NCBI GenBank assembly: GCA_026770585.1
Contig: MU646461.1
Location: 125,298-142,965 of the forward strand
DNA from: Baffinella frigidus
Lineage: Eukaryota; Cryptophyceae; Cryptomonadales; Baffinellaceae
Direction of reading: 5' to 3'
DNA length: 17,668 nucleotides
Below the pieces are notes generated by a model. That model was not told the origin of the DNA and searched no databases. It saw only the letters and a program-made list of their open reading frames with translations. Positions 1 through 6,976 of this stretch are shown piece after piece. The translations under genes were made by a program, and so were the position numbers. Position 1 is the stretch's first letter. Each line of letters starts with the position of its first letter.

Positions 1-180
1 CCCCCCCCCCCCCCCTGCATTCGACCCACCTCTTTCCCGTCCCTATCTCGGCCAGTCGGCTTAACGGACTATTCTCGATTTGACGATCTGGGTCCCTGCT
101 ACAACCCCGCCAACTTCCCAGCAAAAACGCGCGCCTGGTCTCCCCAAATCGGCGATCCCACATAGAATGAGAGAGAGCGA
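1..180. other. Left-edge non-coding sequence with poly-C
   Basis: A 15-base poly-C run opens the window, followed by about 160 bases of mixed sequence in which I see no exon, RNA gene or clear repeat. The poly-C could be a real homopolymer or the edge of an assembly gap. Confidence 0.4.
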
Positions 181-185
181 AATCT

Positions 186-300
186 TGGGGTTTAGGGTAT
201 AGGGTATAGGGTATAGGATATAGGGTATAGGGTATAGGGTATAGGGTTTAGGGTTTAAGAGTTAGGGTTTAGGATTTAAGGTTTAGGGTTGTAGGTCGAG
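186..300 (-). repeat. Degenerate telomere-like tract (TTTAGGG/TATAGGG)
   Basis: Tandem 7-mers of the TTTAGGG type with a TATAGGG variant run. On the minus strand this reads CCCTAAA/CCCTATA, the same sense-strand orientation as the other tracts inside the minus-strand gene. It is short and degenerate and is flanked by unique DNA, so it is an interstitial tract, not a chromosome end. Confidence 0.85.
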
Positions 301-320
301 GGGTTGGGGTTGTAAGTCAA

Positions 321-378
321 GGGGTGAGTGGTGAGTGGTGAGTGGTGAGTGGTTAGTGGTTAGTGGTTAGTGGTTAGG
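321..378. repeat. GTGAGTG/GTTAGTG minisatellite
   Basis: Seven-base tandem units GTGAGTG then GTTAGTG, about eight copies. They lie directly beside the partial exon copy that ends at 393. Confidence 0.85.
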
Positions 379-392
379 AGTCAGGGGCCTAC

Positions 393-454
393 CTCTTTGC
401 CGTCGCGGTGGCTCGGCATCAGCACGTCCTCGAGCAGCGTCGTCTTCACGTTCC
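393..454 (-). pseudogene. Partial downstream copy of exon 843-941, donor half
   Basis: The minus strand repeats the last part of exon 843-941, encoding VKTTLLEDVLMPSHRDGKE and ending at a GT donor (GTAGGC) just as the full exon does. The acceptor-side part is replaced by CT-repeat sequence and no acceptor is present at the break. It lies downstream of the intact exon. It could still act as a decoy donor but cannot replace the exon. Confidence 0.75.
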
Positions 455-459
455 CGAGG

Positions 460-581
460 GAGAGAGAGAGAACGAGAGAGAGAGAGAGAACGAGAGAGAG
501 AACGAGAGAGAGAACGAGTGTGAGAGAGAGAACGAGAGAGAGAGAGAGCGAGAAAGATCGAGAGAGAGAGGTGTGTGTGTT

Positions 582-618
<37 letters not shown>
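460..618. repeat. GA/GAAC-rich microsatellite
   Basis: Imperfect GA repeat with GAAC and GTGT interruptions. On the minus strand it is a CT-rich tract starting immediately after the donor of the partial exon copy at 620-682. Apparent long open frames here (Arg-Glu or Ser-Leu runs) are products of the dinucleotide repeat. Confidence 0.9.
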
Positions 619-619
<1 letters not shown>

Positions 620-621
<2 letters not shown>

Positions 622-682
622 CCTTCCCGTCGCGGTGGCTCGGCATCAGCACGTCCTCGAGCAGCGTCGTCTTCACGTCCCC
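620..682 (-). pseudogene. Second partial copy of exon 843-941, donor half
   Basis: Encodes the same segment DVKTTLLEDVLMPSHRDGKE on the minus strand and ends at a GT donor followed by CT repeats. The first third of the exon (the acidic RLEDDTRMEE part) is missing. Differences from the intact exon are few and mostly silent, so the duplication is recent or the region is homogenised. Confidence 0.75.
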
Positions 683-683
683 A

Positions 684-811
684 ACCTAGAAAGAGAGCGA
701 GAGAGAGAGCGCGTGCGAGGGAGAGAACGAGAGAGAGAGAGAGAGAGAGCGAGAGAGAACGAGAGAGAACGAGAGAGAGAGAGAGAGAGTTGAGCGTGAG
801 TGTGTGTGTGG

Positions 812-840
<29 letters not shown>
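684..840. repeat. GA-rich microsatellite
   Basis: Second GA/GAAC block separating two exon copies; a CT tract on the minus strand following the donor at 843. It is part of the same duplicated unit as 460-618 (exon 3' half plus downstream CT-rich intron). Confidence 0.9.
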
Positions 841-842
<2 letters not shown>

Positions 843-941
843 CTCCTTCCCGTCGCGGTGGCTGGGCATCAGCACATCCTCGAGCAGCGTCGTCTTCACG
901 TCCCCGACCTCCTCCATCCGCGTATCATCCTCCAGCCGGAT
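843..941 (-). CDS. Exon of the minus-strand CBM20 gene (33 codons)
   Basis: Minus-strand exon bounded by a strong acceptor (ATTTTCAG) and a GT donor (GTCTTT), exactly 99 nt, phase 0 at both ends, open throughout. It encodes an acidic start (RLEDDTRMEEVGDVKTTLLE) followed by DVLMPSHRDGKE. I do not recognise the domain. Coding is supported by two further copies (393-454, 620-682) that keep the protein sequence and donor. Phase 0 matches the other exons of this gene below 3800. It is the last exon I can place before the left edge; later exons would lie outside the window. Confidence 0.65.
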
Positions 942-1011
942 CTGAAAATGACACACATAAGAAGAGCAGGGCTTTCCGACCCGCCCCTTTCACGTTTCGT
1001 ATTGACCACTC

Positions 1012-1170
1012 GAGGCGGACCTTATCCGGGGAAACCTATTTTTCTTTCATTTGATGGCAACGAAAATTACTACACAATTGCTTTAATATTACTAATAAGA
1101 ACGAATTGTGTAGTAATTTTCGTTGCCATCAAATGAAAGAAAAATAGGTTTCCCCGGATAAGACCGCCTC
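1012..1170. mobile_element. Foldback (MITE-like) element, about 159 bp
   Basis: Near-perfect inverted repeat: arm 1012-1080 (GAGGCGGACCTTATCCGGGG...) matches the reverse complement of the arm ending at 1170, around a loop of about 23 bases. The arms share the core GCAACGAAAATTACTACAC with the foldback at 16405-16536, so the two are probably related. No coding capacity. Confidence 0.85.
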
Positions 1171-1509
1171 CAGCCAAACCTGAACCTTCCGGTCGAAATC
1201 TCCTTCGCTGCACACTATGTGGGTAGCTCTGACTGTTGTGTAGATGCAGGCTGTGAGGGAGAAGGGGGGGGGGGGGGCAGGACGACACAGCTGAGACGTC
1301 ACATCCTGTTCAGGATGTGACGAGAAGAGATGGCTGCGAAAGCCGTGAGTGTACTCACCAACACCTGAATGAGATCTGACCTCGTTTGACGCAAACGAAA
1401 ATGACATTTTCATTCTCAGGATCCGACCTCATCTGCCATTTTTGGTATGTCTCGTCTAGTTTGGGACGCTCGCACACCCTCTTGAGAAATTCGGTTCCAT
1501 GCCACCTAG
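1171..1509. other. Intergenic/intronic spacer with 26-bp palindrome
   Basis: Contains a G run at 1265-1277 and a perfect 12+2+12 palindrome at 1297-1322 (CGTCACATCCTG and its complement). The minus strand is open over part of 1355-1510, but without convincing splice borders or a recognisable domain. Confidence 0.5.
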
Positions 1510-1698
1510 CGGCCCACACGAGGCTATCCATGCGAACAGAATAAAATGACATTTTAAGAAATTGTGGGAAGCAATCACGTTTCCTGCTGCTTTTTCCGGG
1601 GGAAACGTGATCAATTGCTGACTTTTGGCGTGTTTCCTGGGCAAGCATCCAATAATTGACTTGTGAATCTGTTCGCATGGATAGCCTCGTGTGGGCCG
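1510..1698. mobile_element. Foldback element (family shared with 4049-4227)
   Basis: Terminal inverted repeat CGGCCCACACGAGGCTATCC and its complement at 1679-1698, continuing into ATGCGAACAGA. A nested hairpin at about 1571-1619 uses AATCACGTTTCC and GGAAACGTGAT. A second copy with the same termini is at 4049-4227. Confidence 0.85.
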
Positions 1699-1856
1699 GG
1701 GCTGTGCAGGGCGAAATCGACGATGCACTTCTTACAGCCCAAACATCTATTTTAAACAATTTTACAGCCCAAACATCTATTATAACCTCCTTTCCCGGTA
1801 CAAAGTACTACAACCCCCCTCCCTTTATAACGCAATCAGCCGCAAATTAGGGCCAC

Positions 1857-1905
1857 CTGGCGGCCGGGGGTGGCGAGAGGGCGCCGATGATGCACTTCTC
1901 GACGA
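1857..1905 (-). pseudogene. Partial exon copy c1 (of exon 2964-3032)
   Basis: Minus strand keeps EKCIIG-like coding sequence and the CAG|GTGG donor, but the reading is degraded (GGCGAGAGGGCGCC instead of CGCGAGGGCGTCGCC). It is the copy furthest downstream in transcription and lacks the acceptor half. Confidence 0.65.
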
Positions 1906-2071
1906 CCATACATCTAGCATACACCCTATACAACTATTATATACCCCATACAACTATTTTATACCCCATACAACTATTGTATACCCCTTTTCCGGTACAA
2001 ACCGTCTCGTATTATATAAAAAAATGCCCCATAAATTATTATTATAAAACCATTCGCCGCAAATTAGGGTC

Positions 2072-2121
2072 ATCTGGTCGCCGGGGGTCGCGATGGCGTC
2101 TCCGATGATGCACTTTTTATC
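2072..2121 (-). pseudogene. Partial exon copy c2 with a destroyed donor
   Basis: Homologous to the other CIIGDALATPG copies, but the donor GT has become AT (CAG|ATGACC), and the coding part contains changes. Clearly decayed. Confidence 0.65.
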
Positions 2122-2175
2122 ACCCTACATCTATTATACACCCTACACAACTGCTATATACCCCACACAACTATC

Positions 2176-2335
2176 GACACAGCGGACTTCGAAGGGATCT
2201 CGAATAAAACTTGAGCGACAAGACCTACCACCCTACGGTAGGCAACCCGTAGGGGCATAGGGGGGGTTCTACGGATAAGGTAACGGAAACTCGGGCACTA
2301 AGTGCCCAAACATACCTTCGTAGCCCTCTGTGTGG
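2176..2335. mobile_element. Foldback/MITE with CACACAGCGG termini
   Basis: Left end ACACAGCGGACTTCGAAGGG; right end is the complement of CCACACAGAGGGCTACGAAGG. Inside is the palindrome CCCTACGGTAGGC...TACGGATAAGG. The same element lies in opposite orientation at 9939-10100, and relics are at about 13344, 13672 and 14017-14060. Here it abuts exon copy c3 and has replaced that copy's donor. Confidence 0.85.
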
Positions 2336-2339
2336 TAAG

Positions 2340-2410
2340 GTCCCCTCGAGGCCGGGGATCGCGAGGGCGTCGCTGATGATGCACTTGTGGTTGAGCTGGC
2401 TGTCCCAGAG
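2340..2410 (-). pseudogene. Near-full exon copy c3, donor lost beside a MITE
   Basis: Minus strand encodes LWDSQLNHKCIISDALAIPG, the most divergent and longest copy of exon 2964-3032 (LWSSSINHKCIIGDALATPG). Most differences (D/S, Q/S, L/I, S/G, I/T) leave the frame intact, as expected if both once coded. The donor side reads CTCGAGGGG without GT, next to the foldback ending at 2335. Confidence 0.65.
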
Positions 2411-2547
2411 CACCGCTTGCTATCTTAAGGGTCGAAGTTGCGATCTTAGCCTCGATATAGCTTCGCCATAGCCCAAAAATAAACCCGAAGATAGCAAAAA
2501 GGTGGTTGAAATTAAATGTGCCCACGTGCAAATTAGGGTCACATGGC

Positions 2548-2602
2548 CCTCCACGCCGGGGGTCGCGAGGGCGTCGCCGATGATGCACTTCTCGACGACC
2601 AT
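2548..2602 (-). pseudogene. Partial exon copy c4
   Basis: Encodes VEKCIIGDALATPG on the minus strand and then diverges (GVEGHVT) where the intact exon has GRQ and its GT donor. No acceptor at the upstream break. Confidence 0.65.
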
Positions 2603-2766
2603 ACATATATTATACACCATACACAACTATTATATACCCCGCATAACTATTATATACCCCACACAACTATTATAAACCCCTTTCCCGGTACAAACCATCT
2701 CGTATTATGAAACCATTCGCATTATAAATTATTATTATAAAACGATCAGCCGCAAATTAGGGCCAC

Positions 2767-2820
2767 CTGGCGGCCGGGGGTCGCGAGGGCGTCGCCGATA
2801 ATGCACTTCTTGACGACCAT
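2767..2820 (-). pseudogene. Partial exon copy c5, donor half
   Basis: Encodes KKCIIGDALATPGRQ on the minus strand and keeps the CAG|GTGGCC donor of the intact exon. The acceptor half is replaced by the AT-rich module. Confidence 0.7.
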
Positions 2821-2963
2821 ACATCTATTATACACCATACACAACTATAATATAACCCGCACAACTATTATATACCCCACACAACTATTATACAACCCAT
2901 TTTCCAGTACAAACCGTCTTGTAAAAATATGATTGTATAAAATTAGCCGCAAATTAGGCCCAC

Positions 2964-3032
2964 CTGGCGGCCGGGGGTCGCGAGGGCGTCGCCGATGATG
3001 CACTTGTGGTTGATGCTGCTCGACCACAGCGA
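2964..3032 (-). CDS. Exon of the minus-strand CBM20 gene (23 codons)
   Basis: Minus-strand exon with acceptor CAACCCAG at 3040-3033 and donor CAG|GTGGGC, exactly 69 nt, phase 0 at both ends, encoding SLWSSSINHKCIIGDAL then ATPGRQ. It is the most upstream and best-bounded of six copies, the other five being downstream and mostly reduced to the donor half. It is preceded by a telomere-like tract that reads CCCTAAA on its own strand. The protein segment is not a family I recognise; it directly follows the putative end of CBM20. Confidence 0.65.
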
Positions 3033-3039
3033 CTGGGTT

Positions 3040-3245
3040 GGGGTTTCGGGGTTAGGGTTTGGGGTTTGGGGTTTGGGGTTTGGGGTCAGGGTTTAGGGTT
3101 TAGGGTTTTGGGGTCAGGGTTTAGGGTTTAGGGTTTAGGGTTTAGGGTTTAGGGTCTAGGGTTAAGGGTTTCGAAGGGTTTAGGAGGGTTTAGGAGGGTT
3201 TAGGGGGGGTTAGGGGGGGTTAGGAGGGTTCAGGTTCTAGGTTTA
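3040..3245 (-). repeat. Telomere-like tract in minus-gene intron
   Basis: Long run of GGGTTTA, GGGTTTG and related 6-8-mers; CCCTAAA/CCCCAAA on the transcribed sense strand of this gene. It ends immediately before the acceptor at 3033, so it forms the pyrimidine-rich sequence ahead of that exon. Confidence 0.9.
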
Positions 3246-3262
3246 GGATTTAGGGTTATCAC

Positions 3263-3301
3263 CTCCGGCGGCGGCATAGGCGGCTCTCCCCATTCCGTCT
3301 C
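3263..3301 (-). CDS. Short exon of the CBM20 gene (13 codons)
   Basis: Minus-strand 39-nt candidate exon between acceptor CTAAGCAG and donor GAG|GTGATA, phase 0 at both ends, encoding ETEWGEPPMPPPE. The Trp followed by Gly/Pro resembles the last strand of a CBM20 domain, where a Trp-Glu pair is common. The phase matches both neighbours. Support rests on splice borders and context only, since it is too short to prove by itself. Confidence 0.5.
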
Positions 3302-3713
3302 CTGCTTAGAGGTTCGGGGTTAGGGCTGATCGTGGTTAGGGCTGCTTAGAGTTTAGGGCTGCTCAGGGATGCGGGGTAAGGGCTCCTGCTTAGGGGGTCG
3401 GGGTTAGGGTTTGCGCTAGGGTGTGAGTTGAAGCTTCGCCGGGTGTAGGGGTGTAGGTTGTAGGGTGTAGGGTGTAGGTAAACAGGGTGCGGGGTGCAGG
3501 GTGTAGGGTGTAGGGTGCAGGGTGTACGATACAGGGTGTAGAGTGTTCCATCCCTACCCTCTACACCCTAGATGTTTAGTGTGTAGGGGTAGAACGCTTT
3601 GAGAAAAAAGGCTTCATTGCCTTGAGGAGGACGTGCCGGGGGAGGGCTGAGAGTGAGGTGATACTAGGGTTTCGGTTTTCGGGTTTAGGGTTTAGGGTTT
3701 AAGTAGGGTGTAC
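3302..3713. repeat. G-rich degenerate telomere-like repeats (GTAGGGT)
   Basis: Intron with variants GGTTAGGGCT, GGTGTAGGGTGTAGGG and, at 3660-3700, GGGTTTAGGG. All read as C-rich on the minus strand. I see no further exon. Confidence 0.75.
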
Positions 3714-3797
3714 CGCGAGGAGGAGGTACTGGTACTGGAACTCGATCTTCTCGGGCACGAACATCGCCATCACCCACTCGTTCTCTGATCCAGCAAC
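3714..3797 (-). CDS. Exon of the CBM20 gene, second half of the starch-binding domain
   Basis: Minus-strand exon with acceptor GCAG at 3798-3801 and donor GCG|GTACAC, 84 nt, phase 0 at both ends, 28 codons: VAGSENEWVMAMFVPEKI then EFQYQYLLLA. The pattern of a Trp strand (EWVMAMFVP) followed by an aromatic alternating strand (FQYQYLL) is what CBM20 shows after its central Trp-Asp segment (W.A.v.vP....FqYKYl). Four truncated copies of the acceptor half lie upstream in transcription (3840-4390). Confidence 0.65.
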
Positions 3798-3830
3798 CTG
3801 CAAAGTTGACGAACTCAACTTAAGAATTCT

Positions 3831-3990
3831 CCGTTGCCATGGCCTACTCGTTCTCAGATCCAGCAACCTGTACAGATTTGGTGAGAACAGGCTCTGTTAA
3901 GCCCCGAAGTTGACGGACTCCCAGCGTGTCAACTTAAGAATAGTCCGTTGCCATCACCCACTCGTTCTCCGAACCCTGGACCTGACCGCG
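3831..3990 (-). pseudogene. Short acceptor-half copies of exon 3714-3797
   Basis: Two fragments (about 3843-3872 and 3952-3976) repeat the GGATCNGAGAACGAGT start of the exon on the minus strand and then break into CCATGGCAACGG-type sequence. They are linked to short hairpins (AAAGTTGAC...GTCAACTT). Both lie upstream of the intact exon in transcription and keep only its beginning. Confidence 0.6.
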
Positions 3991-4048
3991 GAGAGTGTTT
4001 AGTTTGAGATTTTTTGTTGAGGGGTGCGCACGGCGAGGACTGGAGCTT

Positions 4049-4227
4049 CCACACGAGGCTACCTATGCGAACAGAATAAATGTCAATTGTAAGCGTGTGT
4101 AGTAATTTTCAGATGAAAAGCAGCGACTTTACAAAGGTCCCGCCGCGGAGGCGCGCGACACGTGACCATTTCCCCGCAAAACTTTAAAAGTCCCTTTTAT
4201 TCTGTTCGCATGGGTAGCCTCGTGTGG
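4049..4227. mobile_element. Foldback element, sister of 1510-1698
   Basis: Termini CCACACGAGGCTACCTATGCGAACAGAATAAA and complement at 4196-4227 (arms abbreviated: CCACACGAGG...). It shares terminal sequence with 1510-1698, while the interiors differ. Non-coding. Confidence 0.85.
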
Positions 4228-4261
4228 TTTCCCTTCATGAATTAGGCTTAAACTCAAATGC

Positions 4262-4390
4262 CCGATCTTCTCGGGCACGAACATCGCCATCACCCACTCG
4301 TTCTCCGACCCAGCAACCTGCAAAGTTGACGGATTCAACTTAAGAATTTTCCGTTGCCATGCCCCACTCGTTCTCCGACCCAGAAACCTG
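4262..4390 (-). pseudogene. Longer acceptor-half copies of exon 3714-3797
   Basis: The minus strand from 4326 reproduces the acceptor and first 18 codons (VAGSENEWVMAMFVPEKI) and then diverges at 4261 without a donor. A shorter copy is at about 4355-4387. Both are preceded by the same flanking hairpin sequence as the intact exon, so intron and exon were duplicated together. Confidence 0.7.
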
Positions 4391-4478
4391 AATCAGGCAC
4401 GCACTACATCAGGCCCAAAACCCGAAACCCTGAGCCCTGCCCCTGAATCTCCTCTGGCCCGACAACCTGCCGGAGAGT

Positions 4479-4618
4479 CCTAGCTGTCTCAGTCTATTTG
4501 GTCTCACCAATTTGGTGAGACCAGGCCCTTTCCCGCTCCAAAGTTGACGGATTTGTACCGCGCACCCAGCGTGTCAACTTGAGAATAGTCGGTCAACCCG
4601 ATTGAGACAGAGCTAGGA
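4479..4618. mobile_element. Foldback element with CCTAGCTCTGTTTCA-type termini
   Basis: Left CCTAGCTGTCTCAGTC, right complement TTGAGACAGAGCTAGG. Internal hairpin GGTCTCACCAATTTGGTGAGACC. The same internal hairpin and related termini occur at 5496-5656. Confidence 0.8.
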
Positions 4619-4817
4619 TTCTGGAACCCCGGTCCTCAAAATGGCCAGCACCCACTAGTCCGCATTGATGTGACTACTTAAGGCGTGAAGCACACGCCTT
4701 AAGTAAATCATATGATTCAGGGCGGAGGGGTTTCCATGAACCCTAGAGCACCGATTCACAACCCGCGACTCTAAAACCCTGGTTTTTAAAAATGGATAGC
4801 CGATGCGCCAAGCGAGA
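4619..4817. other. Intronic spacer
   Basis: Contains a short inverted repeat around 4676-4705 (ACTTAAGGCGTG...CACGCCTTAAGT) and nothing recognisable as coding. Confidence 0.5.
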
Positions 4818-4969
4818 TTTATCTCAGAAAACGAGTTCTAAAACTCGTTTTCTTAGGTCAATTCCCCTACAAATTCGTCAACTTATTCTCTACTCTCCGC
4901 ATAAGTTGACAAACTTGTAGGGGAATTGACTTAAGAAAACGAGTTTTAGAACTCGTTTTCTGAGATAAA
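4818..4969. mobile_element. Foldback element with nested hairpins (pair with 9203-9353)
   Basis: Arms TTTATCTCAGAAAACGAGTT and complement, each arm itself a hairpin (AAAACGAGTTTTAGAACTCGTTTT). The centre TTATTCTCTACTCTCCGCATAA is present in reverse complement in the 9203-9353 copy, so the two copies are inserted in opposite orientation. Confidence 0.9.
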
Positions 4970-5328
4970 GATACCGACCTGACACCAACAGGGCCACTTC
5001 TGAAAATCGGGGGCAATGCGCAAAATGGGGGGACAGAACCCGTGACGAAATGCAGCTGAAATATCAGGTACAATACATGCACTTCGCCGAGTGAGACAGA
5101 GCTGGTGCGGGCCACCAGCCCTCAAAGTGGGAGCAAATCCTCTTCGCCGGGACCCCTTGTTTGTACCACTGGTCGCAGGATTCCGGCGACCTCTAGTAGA
5201 AATCAAGGGGGTTGCAAAAGGCGATTTACTCCCATATTAAGGGCTGAGCCGCGAATCCAAATAGTGACGTAGGTCGTGCGAGGCGTGTCCGACTTGCCAT
5301 GTAGTTAGTACGAGAATAGGGGGGAACT
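4970..5328. other. Intronic spacer without identifiable genes
   Basis: Mixed-composition sequence. A short GAGTGAGACAGAGCT motif at about 5090-5104 matches the termini of the 4479/5496 foldback family and may be a relic. No splice-bounded open segment stands out. Confidence 0.45.
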
Positions 5329-5450
5329 CTAGCTCTGCCTGAGTTCTATTCTGGCTCGCCCTCAAGACTTTCTTTTCGCCTTTTTGTGCTGGCGTTCTGC
5401 CCTTAAAGACTTTCAAGGACGAGTCAGAACCAAACTCGGGCAGAGCTAGG
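5329..5450. mobile_element. Foldback element (pair with 6012-6133)
   Basis: Termini CTAGCTCTGCCTGAGTT and complement AACTCGGGCAGAGCTAG. The interior (CTTTCTTTTCGCCTTTTTGTG) is about 90 percent identical by eye to 6012-6133. Flanks are also similar (GTTAGTACGAG before, ACCTGTTCCAT after), so a larger segment was copied. Confidence 0.85.
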
Positions 5451-5495
5451 ACCTGTTCCATACCACAGACGATCCGGCCATCTCTAGAGGTATGT

Positions 5496-5656
5496 CTAGC
5501 TCTGTTCCACTCGATTTGGTCTCACCAATTTGGTGAGACCAGATCGCAACGGTTCGCCAAAAGTTGACAAACCTCTTTGCAAAAAATGACTTTTGGCGTT
5601 TTGAGTTGAATAAAAGGACATAATCGATTTAGTCTACCAGAGTGAAACAGAGCTAG
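5496..5656. mobile_element. Foldback element (pair with 4479-4618)
   Basis: Left CTAGCTCTGTTCCAC, right complement GTGAAACAGAGCTAG. Contains the GGTCTCACCAATTTGGTGAGACC hairpin and a second hairpin with CGCCAAAAGTTGAC. Confidence 0.8.
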
Positions 5657-6011
5657 TATGTGCATGTTCCTCTCGGTGTCTCTCACATGTTCCTCTCGGT
5701 GTCTCTCACCGTGCAAATTCTCGTGGGTGTGGCCTATATATGATAGATGGACGGCTTATTTGGACGTGACGGTAGTAACTTTTTGTACCGGCTTGTACCT
5801 TTTTGTACCGCCTTGTTACAGCCCGGTACTACTTTCGGGACGTGACAGCAGTACAAGGACACCCTTGGAACGGGTCCGTTTTTGGAGCCATTTTCCTCTC
5901 GGTGTCTCGCACGGTGTGTTCCAAGGGTCTAGAGGGGACCTGTTCCATCTTCCGAAGCGCGCCCGAATAGCAATGCAGTTAGTACGAGGCGCGTCCGAAT
6001 ATGGGGTGCCT
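5657..6011. other. Intronic spacer with short direct repeats
   Basis: Direct repeats TGTTCCTCTCGGTGTCTCTCAC at about 5666-5709 and CTTTTTGTACCG at 5790-5815, plus a CGTGAC..GTAGTA motif reappearing near 11020-11040. An open plus-strand stretch here runs through foldback DNA and has no splice or domain support. Confidence 0.45.
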
Positions 6012-6133
6012 CTAGCTCTGCCTGAGTTCTATTCTGGCTCGCCCTCAAGACTTTCTTTTCGCCTTTTCGTACTGGCGTTCTGCCCTCAAATACTTTCAAG
6101 GAATAGCCAGAACCAAACTCGGGCAAAGCTAGG
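6012..6133. mobile_element. Foldback element (pair with 5329-5450)
   Basis: Second copy with the same termini CTAGCTCTGCCTGAGTT and interior, in the same orientation about 680 bp away. Confidence 0.85.
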
Positions 6134-6338
6134 ACCTGTTCCATCTTCCTCGCACGGCACGTCGCCCAGCACCCTGCGGCCCGGCCCAATTTAGGATTTC
6201 GGATACGAATCGAGGACTGCAGGTTTCCAGGGGGAGGGGCTTCGCGTTTCGGGATTCGAGTTTGCCGTGCCCCTCAGCACCCGCCCGCCGTCCCAGAGGT
6301 GAAGTAGCCTGCCCGTTATGGAACGCGGGTGTGTTCGT

Positions 6339-6496
6339 AGGCTAACGGCCTGAAAATGGGGTAGTTAGGCCTACGGCATTGCCTAGGACCTCCTACCGTA
6401 GGCCGAGACTTTTTGGTCCTAGGATCCCTCGGCCTACGGTAGGAGGTCCTAGGCAATGCCGTATGCCTAACTACCCCATTTTCAGGCAGTTAGCCT
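6339..6496. mobile_element. Foldback element flanked by 14-bp direct repeats
   Basis: Arms of about 69 bp (AGGCTAACGGCCTGAAAATG... with complement ending TTAGCCT) around a 20-base loop, near perfect. The sequence GAACGCGGGTGTGT occurs immediately outside both ends (6321-6334 and 6499-6512), a candidate target-site duplication. It lies in the intron after the CBM20 exon. Confidence 0.85.
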
Positions 6497-6683
6497 ATGA
6501 ACGCGGGTGTGTGCTGGGTTTCCGGCACCTCTTTCAACCAGGTGCAAATCGGGTGGAACTGGGCGACGATTTCGAGAAGCGGCTAGCTGTGCGTGTCGTT
6601 TGCTCCCCCGTACACACGCGGCCCAGACGCGCTCGTTTGCCAGCGTGGTGAAAGGACGCAGTGTCTGCATGGCGGGGCCGCAC

Positions 6684-6924
6684 CGAGGGCCGGGCTGCTC
6701 CCGACGACATGCATCACGCCCCCGATCGTCTTTTCGTGCTTGACGCAAAACGTGACCCTGACCATGCCGTCGCGGTTCGGGGTCGACACCCCGCCCTTGC
6801 CGGGGGTGCCCGCCGCCAGGGCCATGAGCCGCTTCTTCGCAGGCGTCGAGAACTGATTCAGCGCCTTGGTCGGAGAGAGCATCTCTGTAAACTTAGTCAG
6901 CGTCTTGCCGGTGGGAGAGAGCAT
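6684..6924 (-). CDS. CBM20 starch-binding domain exon (first half)
   Basis: Minus-strand open segment of 241 nt, from ATG at 6924 (also directly after an AG, so possibly an acceptor) to donor CTCG|GTGCGG, phase 1. A Ser/Thr/Lys-rich linker (MLSPTGKTLTKF, then KALNQFSTPAKKRLM) leads into VRVTFCVKHEKTIGGVMHV and VGSSPALG. That is the start of CBM20: a first strand VTF.V, then vvG...LG, normally followed by .WD. The expected Trp-Asp exon must begin with 2 nt to complete Gly; I could not find it. GC-rich, codon-like composition contrasts with the flanks. Confidence 0.75.
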
Positions 6925-6976
6925 CTATGCGTAGATCTACCACACAGCGCTCTGCAGCAACGACTCGGCAGACGAC

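Larger units (their letters stand above)
1740..2960. repeat. AT-rich macrorepeat array, about 200-bp units
   Basis: Recurring modules contain ACAACTATTATATACCCC repeats, then CCCTTTTCCGGTACAAACC, then AACCATTCGCCGCAAATTAGGG, then an exon copy (GGCGGCCGGGGGTCGCGAGG). Exon-copy ends fall near 1857, 2071, 2340, 2548, 2767 and 2964, so the period is about 200-218 bp except where a 160-bp foldback (2176-2335) interrupts. The array reads as repeated tandem duplication of an exon 3' end plus downstream intron of the minus-strand gene. Confidence 0.85.
843..6924 (-). other. Gene model: CBM20-containing protein, minus strand, partial
   Basis: Exons in transcription order: 6924-6684 (CBM20 first half, phase-1 donor), an unseen exon or exons, 3797-3714, 3301-3263, 3032-2964 and 941-843, the last four all phase 0. 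The 5' exon has the CBM20 pattern (VRVTFCVKHE...VVGSSPALG). Exon 3797-3714 (NEWVMAMFVPEKIEFQYQYLL) fits the second half, where an aromatic-rich strand is usual, and ETEWGEPP the terminal strand. CBM20 domains bind starch or glycogen and occur on amylases, glucan dikinases, laforin-type phosphatases and GDPD proteins; the catalytic part is not visible, so the enzyme cannot be named. A hydrophobic 5' extension may start at 7120. The order is inferred from phase and protein logic; no transcript is available. Confidence 0.6.

Noticed and set aside
370-956. Long open frames on both strands rich in Arg-Glu or Ser-Leu
   Set aside because: They are translations of the GA/CT microsatellite; only the short exon-like blocks inside, with donors, are supported.
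1355-1759. Minus-strand open frame of 134 codons
   Set aside because: Its upstream half is the 1510-1698 foldback, and the remainder has no splice borders or family motif.
1740-2960. CRISPR-like repeat array
   Set aside because: Spacing is about 200 bp, the spacers are themselves repeated, and the repeated block is an exon end in a eukaryotic gene.
5658-6194. 178-codon open frame on the plus strand
   Set aside because: It runs across the 6012-6133 foldback and simple direct repeats, shows no domain, and lies within the minus-gene intron.
6276-6310. Minus-strand CTCTGGGACGGCGG as the missing CBM20 Trp-Asp exon
   Set aside because: The nearest acceptor (CAG before GCTACTTCACC) puts Trp-Asp out of the required phase, and the flanks do not resemble CBM20.
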